64,000 bases of DNA, taken from Promethearchaeota archaeon (GTDB taxonomy: Archaea > Asgardarchaeota > Lokiarchaeia > Sigyniarchaeales > SOKP01). The notes under the pieces were generated by a model that worked only from the letters and a program-made list of their open reading frames with translations, was not told the origin of the DNA and searched no databases. Positions 18,474 through 27,475 of this stretch are shown piece by piece. The translations under genes and the position numbers were made by a program. The DNA is taken from assembly GCA_019894975.1 (NCBI GenBank), contig JAGXNO010000004.1:61721-125720 (forward strand). Direction: 5' to 3'. The stretch's first letter is position 1. Every line of letters starts with the position of its first letter.

Positions 18474-18962
18474 ATGACGAAATATCATATGAGAAGAGTA
18501 GAAAAGGAAATATCAGAAGAAAATGACATAACAACCATATTAAAAGGTGGAAAGTACACAATCATCTCATTGTGCAAAAAAAATGAAGCATACTTAGTAA
18601 CTTTAAGTTATGGTTATGATCAAAATAAGAATGCTCTTTATTTCCATTGTGCTAATGAAGGTCAAAAAATTGATTATATTAAGTTTAATCCAAATGTATG
18701 TGGTACAGTTATTGAAGACAATGGTTATGATGATGGTTGTGGGCAAGCATATCGTTCAGTTGTATTTAGAGGGAAGATGAATCTTGTAGAAGATCTACAG
18801 GAAAAAAAACATGGTTTTGATATCTTAATAAATCAGCTAGAGAATGATCCTCAAGCAATCAAACTTAGATTTTTAAAAGAAGATAAGACGTATGAGGAGA
18901 CTGGAATGTTAAGACTTGATATAAGAGAGATTTCAGGTAAAGAAGAGAAAGTAGAATCCTAG
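18474..18962 (+). CDS. Pyridoxamine 5'-phosphate oxidase-like flavoprotein
   Basis: A 162-residue protein of the FMN-binding split-barrel superfamily, close to the NimA/archaeal flavin-nitroreductase-like group. The opening MRRVEKEI is typical, followed by the barrel strands YTIISLCKKNEAYLVTLSYGYD, ALYFHCANEGQKIDYIKFNP and YRSVVFRGKMNLV. The conserved G-x-KID and N-P-x-V-x-x-T region binds FMN in relatives. The physiological substrate is not known. Its stop overlaps the convergent methyltransferase gene by 4 bp. Confidence 0.85.
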   Translation: MTKYHMRRVEKEISEENDITTILKGGKYTIISLCKKNEAYLVTLSYGYDQNKNALYFHCANEGQKIDYIKFNPNVCGTVIEDNGYDDGCGQAYRSVVFRGKMNLVEDLQEKKHGFDILINQLENDPQAIKLRFLKEDKTYEETGMLRLDIREISGKEEKVES

Positions 18963-19744
18963 GACCTAGAACATTTTAAAACCGTTTGCCAACAATACTG
19001 CTTTAATACTTTTATTTTAGTTAAAGGGGATTCAATAATATTTAGAATTTTATAAAAACCTTTAAACAGAGCCTTATTTCTTATGAAATCTCTGAAAAAC
19101 ATTGCTAAAGGGGAAACTAGAAAATATTCATAATGTTCAAGATTACCAAATACTGCATTTGCAACCTCTATATCTGAAACATATAGGGGGTGCTCATGTT
19201 GAGTCCTTTTTTCTGGCGCAAAGAACTTTCTATTTAGCTCAACTATTATATTTTTTTTCAATGGTTCAATAAACACAATATATCCTTTATATTTGAGTAT
19301 TCTCTTACACTCTTTAAAGAATAATTCAAGATTAGGTAAATGGTGTATTACTCTTGACCCCACAATCATATCAAACGATTTATTTTCAAAATCTGGGATT
19401 TGAGCGTTCATTTCTCGAAAATCAATGTGTAATCCTCTTAATTTAGCTTCAATCTTACAAACTTCGATTGAATTTTTAGAGAGGTCTATTCCTGTTACAA
19501 TCGCACCTTTTTGGGCTAAATAAAAAGACAAAGTCCCACTGCCACATCCCACATCTAGAATTTTTTTATTTTTAACATCTCCTAACTTTTCTTTAAATTT
19601 TACATTCGCTCTGCGGAAGAAGCTTTCCCCTTCTAAATCATAATCTCCGCTGGAACTACCCACAGCTTTGCTATAATATTTTTTTTCGTTTTCGAAAATC
19701 TGATTATATTTTGAAAGGATTTTCTGACGTTCTTCTAAGTTCAT
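18959..19744 (-). CDS. Class I SAM-dependent methyltransferase
   Basis: A 261-residue Rossmann-fold methyltransferase. Motif I is ILDVGCGSGTLSFYLA (about 60-75), the acidic end of strand 2 is GIDLSKNS, and the post-motif region contains FDMIVGSRVIHHLPN, the UbiE/Methyltransf_11-type pattern. The N-terminal 50 residues (NQIFENEKKYYSKA) are typical of ubiquinone/menaquinone-type and small-molecule methyltransferases. The substrate is unknown. The start is ATG. Confidence 0.87.
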   Translation of the reverse strand: MNLEERQKILSKYNQIFENEKKYYSKAVGSSSGDYDLEGESFFRRANVKFKEKLGDVKNKKILDVGCGSGTLSFYLAQKGAIVTGIDLSKNSIEVCKIEAKLRGLHIDFREMNAQIPDFENKSFDMIVGSRVIHHLPNLELFFKECKRILKYKGYIVFIEPLKKNIIVELNRKFFAPEKRTQHEHPLYVSDIEVANAVFGNLEHYEYFLVSPLAMFFRDFIRNKALFKGFYKILNIIESPLTKIKVLKQYCWQTVLKCSRS

Positions 19745-19862
19745 TATTCTTTCATATCAATATCCATTTTTTTTCAATTATAATTTCACTTGATATAAAA
19801 TGGAAAAAATTTCTTATTAATTATGGTTTAAGATTAAATAAGATTTAAAATATTTTAGAAAT

Positions 19863-21608
19863 ATGAATGAAACGAATACTCCAGAAGCGATTTATACCAG
19901 TATATTAGCTAAGAATATTAAAATTAAAAAAGGTATTATTTCCTTAATCCATTTATTACGAGAACTCGAAAATGATGATCTGTTGATTGATGCTAAAGAA
20001 ATTACTACCAAGTTAGCTACAAAATTTAAAGAAATCTATGATATTTTTATCCACATTTTCGAAACTGAACAAAATTCCTTAACGCGATTAGTAATTGTAA
20101 AACTTTTGATTATTACTTTCCCAGATAAATGTATAAGGTTTATACAAGAGCAAATAGAGCGAGAATCCTCAGCTATATTTCTAACTTTCCTTTATAGCTT
20201 CTTGAGATCTCAGACAACTGAAACATCTGAAATTTTAAAGAAGAATCTAGTTAAAAAATATGCAAATAAATATGATCTCGATTTAAAAGAATGTCCGTTT
20301 TTAATAGATTTAGAAAAAACTCAAATTAATAAGATAAAACAACTCGATATTACCATAGGTTATTTCAGGAAATTCGCTACAGATGATATTAATGTATTGG
20401 AGAATTCTTCCCATTTTAATTATGTTGTAAAGAATCGTCATATTCACGCATTGGACCTTAGTCGTTGGGAATTAAAAGAAATACCCGAATCTATTTGTTT
20501 ACTTTTAGAATTAACATATCTGAATTTATCGGGTCTTGGATTAACATCTTTACCTCAATCTATGGGGGATTTGTTAAAACTTGATTATATTAACTTGAGT
20601 GGTAATGAAATAAATAAAATACCGGAATGGCTACTTGAAATTGCGCGAATTCGAATCTCAAAAACTTATTTAAATGAAGGTGTTATATCCTCCGAAGTAA
20701 TTACATTAGCAATTATTGAGATTTTTAACGGGGAGAAGCTACAAAAGATCGAACAAACTGCTAATATTTTATATTGGGATACTGCTCTTCATTACAAAAT
20801 AAATAATGATGGAAACATTCTTGGTGTATATCTCAAAAATGAGAATTTAAAACTTAGTTTATTTCCAGAGCAAATTTGTGAGCTGAAATTTCTTGAAGAA
20901 TTAGAAATTCCTGATTCTTCTATTCAAACTCTACCTAAATGTATTGGAAACCTAAAATCTCTCAAATATTTTAATCTGTATAACAATAGGATTAATTTTA
21001 TTCCTAAAACAATTGAAAATCTAATAAATTTGGAATATTTGGATCTTGATGATAATGATATGTCTGAAAGTTTTTTATTGGGTTTAAGATGGTATAAAAT
21101 TGGGCAACAGTATCTAGAAGTAGGGGAATTTAACAATGCAATTTTAGAATTGAACGATACTTTGAAAATTTATCCAAAAAACAAGTATGGATGGTATCAT
21201 CTGGGTATTGCACATAAAGAATTAGGAGAAGATAAAGAAGCAGAAAAAGCTTTTAAAACTTTTTTAGAAATTGGTAATACTAATTCACTGGTATGGAGTG
21301 AATTGAGTGAAATCTATCATTCAAATATGGAATATAACAAAGCTATTGAAGCCATTAAACATGCTATTGATATGGAACCTGAAGTAGCCATTTTATATAG
21401 TAATCTTGCTTTTAATTACAAGAAATTAGGAAAATATGAAGATGCTATAAAAGCATACTCTCGTTCACTTGAAATCTTCCCTGATAATATATATGTATGG
21501 AGAGATCTTGCATCGATCTATCGAGACAAAGGTGAAATCATAAAGGCAATTGATGCTGATGAACATGCATTAGAATTAGAACGTAAATCTAATATTAACT
21601 TAGATTAG
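19863..21608 (+). CDS. Leucine-rich repeat plus TPR protein
   Basis: A 581-residue protein. Residues 1-150 are helical. Leucine-rich repeats lie at about 195-260 (LTYLNLSGLGLTSLPQSMGD, LDYINLSGNEINKIPEW) and 320-405 (LKYFNLYNNRINFIPKTIEN). About four TPR motifs follow at 412-575 (WYHLGIAHKELGEDKEAEKA, LYSNLAFNYKKLGKYEDAIKA). There is no signal peptide or membrane segment, so a cytoplasmic protein-binding scaffold is likely. The LRR-TPR mix is common in Asgard genomes, but the partner is unknown. The start is ATG. Confidence 0.85.
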   Translation: MNETNTPEAIYTSILAKNIKIKKGIISLIHLLRELENDDLLIDAKEITTKLATKFKEIYDIFIHIFETEQNSLTRLVIVKLLIITFPDKCIRFIQEQIERESSAIFLTFLYSFLRSQTTETSEILKKNLVKKYANKYDLDLKECPFLIDLEKTQINKIKQLDITIGYFRKFATDDINVLENSSHFNYVVKNRHIHALDLSRWELKEIPESICLLLELTYLNLSGLGLTSLPQSMGDLLKLDYINLSGNEINKIPEWLLEIARIRISKTYLNEGVISSEVITLAIIEIFNGEKLQKIEQTANILYWDTALHYKINNDGNILGVYLKNENLKLSLFPEQICELKFLEELEIPDSSIQTLPKCIGNLKSLKYFNLYNNRINFIPKTIENLINLEYLDLDDNDMSESFLLGLRWYKIGQQYLEVGEFNNAILELNDTLKIYPKNKYGWYHLGIAHKELGEDKEAEKAFKTFLEIGNTNSLVWSELSEIYHSNMEYNKAIEAIKHAIDMEPEVAILYSNLAFNYKKLGKYEDAIKAYSRSLEIFPDNIYVWRDLASIYRDKGEIIKAIDADEHALELERKSNINLD

Positions 21609-21616
21609 CAAATTCA

Positions 21617-22270
21617 TCAGGAGTCTCCCTCTATATAACCCTTAATGTATTGTCTTACGCTATCAGCAGGGCTATATATCCCAAAATGGCCCTCACATAA
21701 TATATCCGCATTCAAGTTTAGTAGTTTCCTTAGAGAATTTTGGTAATCCGTAAAATTACTGATACCTGGAATTATTGGGCCGTGTAAATCTTGACCAAAA
21801 AGAATTTTTTTTCCTTCTATTTCTATTAAAATAGAAATTGAACCTGGTGTATGTCCAGGGGTGTGGATACATTCAAAATCATATTTCCCAAGATGTAATA
21901 TTTCATCTTCTCTAAATCTCTTTGACAATTTTATAGGTTTATATTTTATGCTATACCACGAAGCAACTGTTTCTCGATCATGGCCTTCTTCTTCGATTGC
22001 ATCTGCATCTAAATCATGAGCGTAGAAGTTAACTTTGCTGTTGAATTGTTTGAGATCTGAGCAAATAGCTATGTGATCGATATGCATATGAGTCAGAATA
22101 CAATGTTTAATATCCATTGGGTTTAAACCTAGTTTTTTGATTCTTTTAATCATCCCTAAACTCATTCCACAATCAATTAAAACAAGACCCTCTTCACTTT
22201 GAGTATCAACCATAAAAACAGAGCATCCAGAATCTCCTACATGGTACACATTCTTAAAAACTTCTTTCAT
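21617..22270 (-). CDS. Metallo-beta-lactamase-fold hydrolase
   Basis: A 217-residue MBL-fold protein with the full metal-binding set: THMHIDH (HxHxDH, about 60-66), a later His in HTPGHTPGS (about 136-144), GQDLHGP with the bridging Asp (about 157) and a terminal GHFGIY (about 192). It fits the glyoxalase II-like group of hydrolases. The substrate cannot be assigned. It is convergent with the LRR-TPR gene (8 bp between the stops). Confidence 0.87.
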   Translation of the reverse strand: MKEVFKNVYHVGDSGCSVFMVDTQSEEGLVLIDCGMSLGMIKRIKKLGLNPMDIKHCILTHMHIDHIAICSDLKQFNSKVNFYAHDLDADAIEEEGHDRETVASWYSIKYKPIKLSKRFREDEILHLGKYDFECIHTPGHTPGSISILIEIEGKKILFGQDLHGPIIPGISNFTDYQNSLRKLLNLNADILCEGHFGIYSPADSVRQYIKGYIEGDS

Positions 22271-22314
22271 AACTTATCAAATCCTATTTAATTATTATTT
22301 TCTTTTACTATATC

Positions 22315-23121
22315 TTATTTGTTTCCTAAAACCTCATTAAGTAGAAAATCTACACTTTGCAAAGTCTTTTTAACTGATTTATTTTCAATAATTAGATTTT
22401 TTTTTTTAAAACTTGGAACTTTCGAAAATAATGCTTTAATTGGAATTGTTCCCTCCTCCAAGCTTCCATGTGTATCTTTCCCAAAATTGTTTGATAAATG
22501 AATTGCAATTATAGGAAAGTCAAAAATAATAGAAATATCTTCTATTAAAGCGTTAGAATCAATATAAAAGGTATTCAGATGTCCTATATCGAGTAGGAAG
22601 TTTAGATCAGGGAAAATCTTGTTATAATAAAGGATATCATTTACATTTTCAATTAAACCCGTTGTTGTAGATTTTTGACGGTTTTCAAGTGCTAATGGTA
22701 TTGAATAGAAATCAGAGATTTTCATTAATTCTGAAATTGTTTTAATTTGTTGTTTATGGGCCTTTACTTTTACTGAAGGTACTTGATAAAACGTGTTACT
22801 AATCTTTCCCGTATGTACAACTGTATAAAGAGGATCCCATCTCTTTATGAAGACAATTTCCTTTTCCAATAATTTACTTGCAGAATAGCGCATATTATTA
22901 TCAATTGAGGCAATATTCACATCAATAAATGATAAATGGAAGGAGAGTTGTATGCCTGACGAGTTTAGTTTATTAATAAGTTTTATTGAATTTTTCCGAT
23001 ATTTTGGAATTTTAAATATTGGATTATCTAACTGAATTTCACATATATCGATATTTAGATTAAGAATTGAATTTAATATCCCTTCAAAATCCCAGTTTGC
23101 ACGAATTGAAATTCCTAACAC
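22315..23121 (-). CDS. Xylose-isomerase-like TIM-barrel protein
   Basis: A 268-residue protein of the sugar phosphate isomerase/epimerase (AP endonuclease 2) superfamily. Signs are the opening LGISIRANWDFEGIL, the barrel strands DICEIQLDNP, IQLSFHLSF, YTVVHTGKI, PLALENRQKS (metal-binding Glu), LNFLLDIGHLNTF (Asp and His) and IIAIHLSNNFGKDTHG (His). It starts at GTG (23121). It is divergent from the CDP-alcohol phosphotransferase gene and next to inositol-phosphate genes, so a role in inositol or sugar-phosphate conversion is possible but inferred. Confidence 0.75.
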   Translation of the reverse strand: MLGISIRANWDFEGILNSILNLNIDICEIQLDNPIFKIPKYRKNSIKLINKLNSSGIQLSFHLSFIDVNIASIDNNMRYSASKLLEKEIVFIKRWDPLYTVVHTGKISNTFYQVPSVKVKAHKQQIKTISELMKISDFYSIPLALENRQKSTTTGLIENVNDILYYNKIFPDLNFLLDIGHLNTFYIDSNALIEDISIIFDFPIIAIHLSNNFGKDTHGSLEEGTIPIKALFSKVPSFKKKNLIIENKSVKKTLQSVDFLLNEVLGNK

Positions 23122-23187
23122 AATAACACAAGTAATATTAATTCCTAAATAATTTTAGGGATTAAACTTAATACTTAATTGATATAA

Positions 23188-23808
23188 ATGCCAGCAAAAG
23201 GAGATGGTTTGGTTTCAAAATATATAAATAGACATATTTCTCGTCCATTAACAAAATTAATTTTGCATTTTTGGCCAAATTGTAACCCAAACATAATATC
23301 TATCACATCAGCTTTAACTGGAATTATTGGTTCAATTTTTTTTTGTATGAATTTTCCTCTTTTAGGAGGAATCATCGTCCAAATAGCAAGTATCATAGAT
23401 GGTTCTGATGGGGAAGTTGCCCGTGCTAATGAGAGAACTTCTTTTTTTGGAGGTTTCTTTGATTCTGTGATGGATAGGTATGTTGATGTTTTTATTTTTA
23501 TAGGTCTAACAATATACTCACTTAATGTTCTTTTGATTACACATGGATTTATACTGGGAATAATTGCTATCATAGGAGCCTATTCAATAAGTTACACTGC
23601 CGCTAAAGTTGAGTTGAAAGAAGGTATTGATTTTTCCAGAACAATTCAAGGACGTGATACAAGACTATTTATTGTGTTTTTAGCGGGGATTTGTGCAATC
23701 TTCTCAGACTGGGCAGTTCCAATATGTTTAATCTTAATTTCAATAATTACTCATTGTTCTGTTATTTTAAGAATCAATCAAGTTAGAAAAAAAAAGGATT
23801 TGTATTAA
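23188..23808 (+). CDS. CDP-alcohol phosphotransferase, DIPP-synthase/archaetidylinositol-type
   Basis: A 206-residue membrane enzyme with the complete CDP-OH-P signature DGxxAR-x8-GxxxDxxxD (DGEVAR at about 70, then G, D and D in GFFDSVMD). The N-terminus DGLVSKYINRHISRPLTKL resembles the di-myo-inositol-phosphate-phosphate synthase domain that is fused to a cytidylyltransferase in hyperthermophiles such as Archaeoglobus. About six membrane helices are present. The nearby inositol-phosphate synthase and inositol-1-phosphate cytidylyltransferase-like genes suggest that CDP-inositol or inositol-1-phosphate is a substrate. The alternative is an archaetidylinositol-phosphate synthase. The start is ATG. 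Confidence 0.8.
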   Translation: MPAKGDGLVSKYINRHISRPLTKLILHFWPNCNPNIISITSALTGIIGSIFFCMNFPLLGGIIVQIASIIDGSDGEVARANERTSFFGGFFDSVMDRYVDVFIFIGLTIYSLNVLLITHGFILGIIAIIGAYSISYTAAKVELKEGIDFSRTIQGRDTRLFIVFLAGICAIFSDWAVPICLILISIITHCSVILRINQVRKKKDLY

Positions 23809-23877
23809 TATCCTTAATCACTCCTTAAATTAGCTAATTTTAAGTAGAAATTTTTTGTTTTATCTCAAAGGAGATAT

Positions 23878-25023
23878 TTATTTTTGAATTGAACTTGTTA
23901 TTTTATTTATTGATTGTATACTTACATCTGAAAGACCGTTAATAAATTCTTCTGTCAGGAGATGGGCTATATCATCACTATATTGTATCGGTGGATGTTT
24001 CATAAAATATGATGATGGTTCGTATAAAGCCCCACCTTGACTTCTTTCCAATGCTAATTTTAAACATCTGATTGCATCAATTACTACTCCCGCAGAATTA
24101 GGTGAATCTTCTACTGAAAGTCGTAATTCAAGATTTATTGGGATATCTCCAAAAATATTTCCCTCCATTCTAATAAAACATACCTTATTATCTTTTTGCC
24201 AAGGAACCCAATCACTTGGACCAATATGTATATTATCATTTTTCAATCTAATTGCTGTCTGTGACTGAACAGCCTCCGTTTTTGATTGCTTTTTAGAAAT
24301 TAATCTATGCTTATCAAGCATATTCAAAAAATCTGTATTACCACCTGTATTAAGTTGGTATGTACGCATAAGTTTTACTCCTCGATTTTTGAATAGATTT
24401 GTTAACACTCGGTGTACTATTGTTGCACCTAATTGAGACTTAATATCATCTCCTATTATTGGTAAGTTTTCATTTTTGAACCTTTGAGCCCACGTTGGAT
24501 CACTCGCAATAAATACAGGGATACAGTTTATGAATCCTACTTTTGCTTTTAACGCACACTCAGCATAAAACTTAGTTGCTTGTTCAGATCCGACCGGGAG
24601 ATAATTTAAAAGCATATCTGCACCTGAATTTCTAAGTTCTTGTATGATTTCTTCTTGTGTTGATTCTCTTTGATCAGATAAAATAAATGTATGTTGTTCA
24701 GTGTAAGAAGACATATGATCGGCAAAACCATCTAAAATTTTTCCCATTTTAACAATAATCCCTGTTTTAGAAATATTTTTATAAAATACTCTTGTACAAT
24801 TAGGTGGTTGAAAAATAGCCTTAGACACATCCTTTCCAACTTTCCTTTGATCAATATCAAAACCCGCCACAACTTCAATATCTCCGGGTTTATATCCACC
24901 AATCTCCCAATGCATTAAACCTATAGCATCATTACTTCTTTTATTTTTATAATAGTAGATTCCTTGAACTAAAGAACAAGCACAATTTCCAAATCCAACA
25001 ATCGCAATTTTAATTTTACTAAT
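23878..25023 (-). CDS. ino1: myo-Inositol-1-phosphate synthase, probable ATT start
   Basis: A 381-residue enzyme that turns glucose-6-phosphate into 1L-myo-inositol-1-phosphate with NAD. Conserved segments include HWEIGGYKPGDIEVV, DMLLNYLPVGSEQATKFYAE, GDDIKSQLGATIVHR, LNTGGNTDFLNM and VEDSPNSAGVVIDAIR. The first ATG (24915) would drop the NAD-binding loop. In-frame codons upstream encode KIKIAIVGFGNCACSLVQG, so the real N-terminus is longer. No ATG, GTG or TTG opens that extension. ATT at 25023 lies 7 nt after a strong GGAGGTG ribosome-binding site and would give (M)SKIKIAIVGFGN. It follows the cytidylyltransferase-like gene by 31 bp. Confidence 0.88.
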   Translation of the reverse strand: MSKIKIAIVGFGNCACSLVQGIYYYKNKRSNDAIGLMHWEIGGYKPGDIEVVAGFDIDQRKVGKDVSKAIFQPPNCTRVFYKNISKTGIIVKMGKILDGFADHMSSYTEQHTFILSDQRESTQEEIIQELRNSGADMLLNYLPVGSEQATKFYAECALKAKVGFINCIPVFIASDPTWAQRFKNENLPIIGDDIKSQLGATIVHRVLTNLFKNRGVKLMRTYQLNTGGNTDFLNMLDKHRLISKKQSKTEAVQSQTAIRLKNDNIHIGPSDWVPWQKDNKVCFIRMEGNIFGDIPINLELRLSVEDSPNSAGVVIDAIRCLKLALERSQGGALYEPSSYFMKHPPIQYSDDIAHLLTEEFINGLSDVSIQSINKITSSIQK

Positions 25024-25029
25024 TATTAC

Positions 25030-25036
25030 ACACCTC
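25030..25036 (-). promoter_or_regulatory. Strong ribosome-binding site before the ATT start of ino1
   Basis: On the minus strand GGAGGTG lies 6-7 nt upstream of ATT at 25023-25021. Most genes in this window lack so clear a Shine-Dalgarno sequence. It fixes the start at ATT (or ATA three nt earlier) rather than the internal ATG at 24915. Confidence 0.6.
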
Positions 25037-25054
25037 CATAGTTTTCAAGTTGTA

Positions 25055-25936
25055 TTAATTTATTTTTAAGATTTTTTTTTTTTTAAACTCTATTTTTTCA
25101 TTATATTTGCTCTTTTCATCTGAACCTGTTGGATTTAGACCAAAAGGACAGATGTTAGAAGATATATTAAAAAGTTTTTTTAATTGATGATAATTTTTGA
25201 AATTATCAATATCTAACCAGATAATATCAGAAAAGTCATAATAACCAACATCTAAATCTGAATCCAGGGCTGATAAGACAATGTCTGTAACACTGAATTT
25301 ATTAAAATGCGATTCAACTTTCTTGCATATCTTTTTAATCACTTCAGTTTTTAATATAAATACTCCCATATCTAAACGATTATATTTAGTCAAATTTTTT
25401 CTAATTTTTAGAATGCTATTATTTTTTCCAAATACTTTTGTTGCATCATTAATGTCATAATATCCTTTTTTATACATTGGATCCGTCGCTAATAGAATAT
25501 CTCTTTTTTTCTTATAGCTCTTAATAATTTTGTTAAAAATATTTTCTGAAAAAATATGATCAGACATCGATAATATAGTATATTCTGAAGAAATTTTATT
25601 TAAACCTAAAAGAAGGCTGTATCCATTTTCTCTCTCTGGAAACTTATTTTCAATAATTTCTAAATCAAGATTTCCCAAACCAATCCATGATCGAGCTATA
25701 GATTTTAAAACCATTTTTCTATATTTAATATTATTAATTAGTCTACTAGTTACAATTTTTATTTTTGTTATTCCTGTTTCAATCATTCCTGAGATAATAT
25801 ATCCTAAAATATTAGAATTACCTAATTTTAAGAAATATTTCTTAAATCTGCCATCGATAAATTTAAATCGGCTAGAATTACCAGCTGCTAAAATTAAACC
25901 TTCTAATTGGTTATTATATGTCATTAATATTACCAT
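25055..25936 (-). CDS. Inositol-1-phosphate cytidylyltransferase-like nucleotidyltransferase
   Basis: A 293-residue nucleotidyltransferase. It opens LEGLILAAGNSSRFK, the nucleotide-binding loop, and carries ENGYSLLLGLN and ILSMSDHIFS, which match the pattern of archaeal inositol-1-phosphate cytidylyltransferases (IPCT). Later WLDIDNFKNYHQLKKLF is the second metal-binding Asp region. Its place directly upstream of inositol-phosphate synthase and close to a DIPP-synthase-like gene supports CDP-inositol as the product. In Archaeoglobus the two activities are fused; here they are separate genes. Start is ATG at 25936 or 25924. Confidence 0.75.
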   Translation of the reverse strand: MVILMTYNNQLEGLILAAGNSSRFKFIDGRFKKYFLKLGNSNILGYIISGMIETGITKIKIVTSRLINNIKYRKMVLKSIARSWIGLGNLDLEIIENKFPERENGYSLLLGLNKISSEYTILSMSDHIFSENIFNKIIKSYKKKRDILLATDPMYKKGYYDINDATKVFGKNNSILKIRKNLTKYNRLDMGVFILKTEVIKKICKKVESHFNKFSVTDIVLSALDSDLDVGYYDFSDIIWLDIDNFKNYHQLKKLFNISSNICPFGLNPTGSDEKSKYNEKIEFKKKKILKIN

Positions 25937-26402
25937 TCTCCATTCAGATTTTTATATTGAAGATAAGAATAAATAATTTAGATTGAATAAATTTTAAAAT
26001 TTAATTTCTATTGATTCCTATTACTACAATCAAGTAAAGATTTTTAAAATCTATCATATTTTAAAATTCAAAATAATTTATGAAACAATTTTAAAGTTCT
26101 TTCATAATAAAACTTCTGATTTATTTGTACTCTTAATAAGATCAATAGATATATAAGTTTTGGTTTTCTCTTAAAAATATAATTTTTTGATTAAACAATC
26201 CTTTAATTAAATAAACATGTGTTTTCATGATACATTTTTTATAAAATCTTATAAAAATTTTTTATTCATTTAAAAATGAGTAATACTCCTATTTTTATAT
26301 TTTAAATAGAACAAATTCATCCGGAAAACTTTCTATTAAACCATTCTTTTTATGGAAATTTAAATTATTATTACTTAATAATATCTGAATTTCTTGATTA
26401 GA
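25937..26402. other. AT-rich intergenic region between divergent genes
   Basis: This 466-bp gap holds no convincing gene. It contains several short TTTTAAAA palindromes, for example AAATTTTAAAATTT (25989-26002), AGATTTTTAAAATCT (26038-26052) and another TTTTAAAA at 26059-26066. It must contain promoters for the inositol-phosphate operon and for the DedA gene. In DNA this AT-rich such palindromes may arise by chance. Confidence 0.5.
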
Positions 26403-27233
26403 ATGGGAATAAATGAAGCAGAAAATGAAAAGGAAACAACTAAATCATTTACAACTAAATTAAAGAATTATTTAAAAAATCTTTTCGATTTTTCTCAGCT
26501 TGATACAAAAACAATTCTCTATATTATAATCTTTATAATACTAATTGTACTTTCCGTATTCTTGCTGTATTACAATTATTTTGTGGATGAAACATTTATT
26601 TATATACTAATTGCCAAGTGGTTTGTGAATCCAATATGGGATTTAGGCTTTATAGGCATCTTTCTCTTCATCGCAATTATGGGGATTCAGGGATTATTAG
26701 TCCCAATACCCTCGGAGGTAGTTTTATTAGCAACAGGAATTATTTGGGGTTGGTTTTTAGGGGGAATCATGGGGATTATTGGTTCAATGGGCGCGGCTTC
26801 ATTATGTTTTTATGTGAGTAGAAGAGGTGGAAGACCATTAGCTAAAAAGTTTATTGGAGAAAAGGGAATTGATATGGCTGATGATTTAATTCGTAAATAT
26901 GGGATTAAAGCAATAATAGTTTCTAGACTTATACCATTCATCTCTTTTGATGTTATTTCTTATGCCTCTGGACTCGTTGATATCGATTATAAAAAATATT
27001 CAATCGGGACATTAATAGGATCCATATTTCGAGCTTTCTTTTATTCAGTTTTAGGTGTTCTATTAGGATTTTCCCCGCCTATTGATACTGGAGATGTAGC
27101 CCAAATGAGATCTCAAGCAGAGGTATTTAATTGGGTTTTATTGATCGTATTGGCAGTATTAGTATTAATGGTGGTTGCCTATTTCTTCACTGCGAGGTAT
27201 TATGAAAAAAAAAAGCAAGAAATAAAAGATTAG
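26403..27233 (+). CDS. DedA/VTT-domain membrane protein
   Basis: A 276-residue integral membrane protein of the DedA (SNARE-associated/VTT) family. After a 40-residue soluble N-terminus and one helix, the core contains PIPSEVVLLATGIIWGWFLGGIMG, GAASLCFYVSRRGGRPLAKKF, and SRLIPFISFDVISYASGLVDI. These match the E-x-G..F/YxxxR and RF.P..R motifs of the family. Relatives include the bacterial DedA flippases and eukaryotic TMEM41B/VMP1 lipid scramblases. Lipid transport is therefore likely. ATG at 26403 is preferred over TTG at 26394. Confidence 0.87.
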   Translation: MGINEAENEKETTKSFTTKLKNYLKNLFDFSQLDTKTILYIIIFIILIVLSVFLLYYNYFVDETFIYILIAKWFVNPIWDLGFIGIFLFIAIMGIQGLLVPIPSEVVLLATGIIWGWFLGGIMGIIGSMGAASLCFYVSRRGGRPLAKKFIGEKGIDMADDLIRKYGIKAIIVSRLIPFISFDVISYASGLVDIDYKKYSIGTLIGSIFRAFFYSVLGVLLGFSPPIDTGDVAQMRSQAEVFNWVLLIVLAVLVLMVVAYFFTARYYEKKKQEIKD

Positions 27234-27272
27234 ATTCAAACACACTATATTGTATTATTGTGATATTATTTC

Positions 27273-27279
27273 TTTTTTT
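27273..27279 (+). terminator. T-tract behind the DedA gene
   Basis: A run of seven T residues lies 40 bp after the DedA stop codon. Archaeal RNA polymerase can stop at such oligo-T tracts without a hairpin. The call rests on position alone. Confidence 0.35.
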
Positions 27280-27304
27280 AATGGTTATTTTTATATTTTA
27301 GCAC

Positions 27305-27475
27305 ATGAATGAAAAAGATAAACCTACACAAGAAGTATGGTTCAAAGAAAATAACATATATGATTTGAATATGACCGAGTTTTACAAAGAAATCAGTGCA
27401 GCAATAGAAAACAATAATTTACAAACAGTCTATCAACTTTCAAAGATTATTGCTAGATATCATTTTGGAAATTAG
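27305..27475 (+). CDS. Small hypothetical protein, 56 residues
   Basis: A short reading frame beginning MNEKDKPTQEVWFKENNIYD and ending in a predicted helix LQTVYQLSKIIARYHFGN. Composition is protein-like, with a mix of charged and aromatic residues, and it starts with ATG 30 bp after the T-tract behind the DedA gene. I do not recognise it. It is too small for a firm call. Confidence 0.4.
   Translation: MNEKDKPTQEVWFKENNIYDLNMTEFYKEISAAIENNNLQTVYQLSKIIARYHFGN

Noticed and set aside
23878..24915. Inositol-phosphate synthase starting at ATG 24915
   Set aside because: This start removes the NAD-binding GFGNC loop, which is encoded in frame upstream.
25989..26066. TTTTAAAA palindromes as a repeat array or replication origin
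   Set aside because: Spacing is irregular and such words are expected in DNA this AT-rich. No replication gene is nearby.
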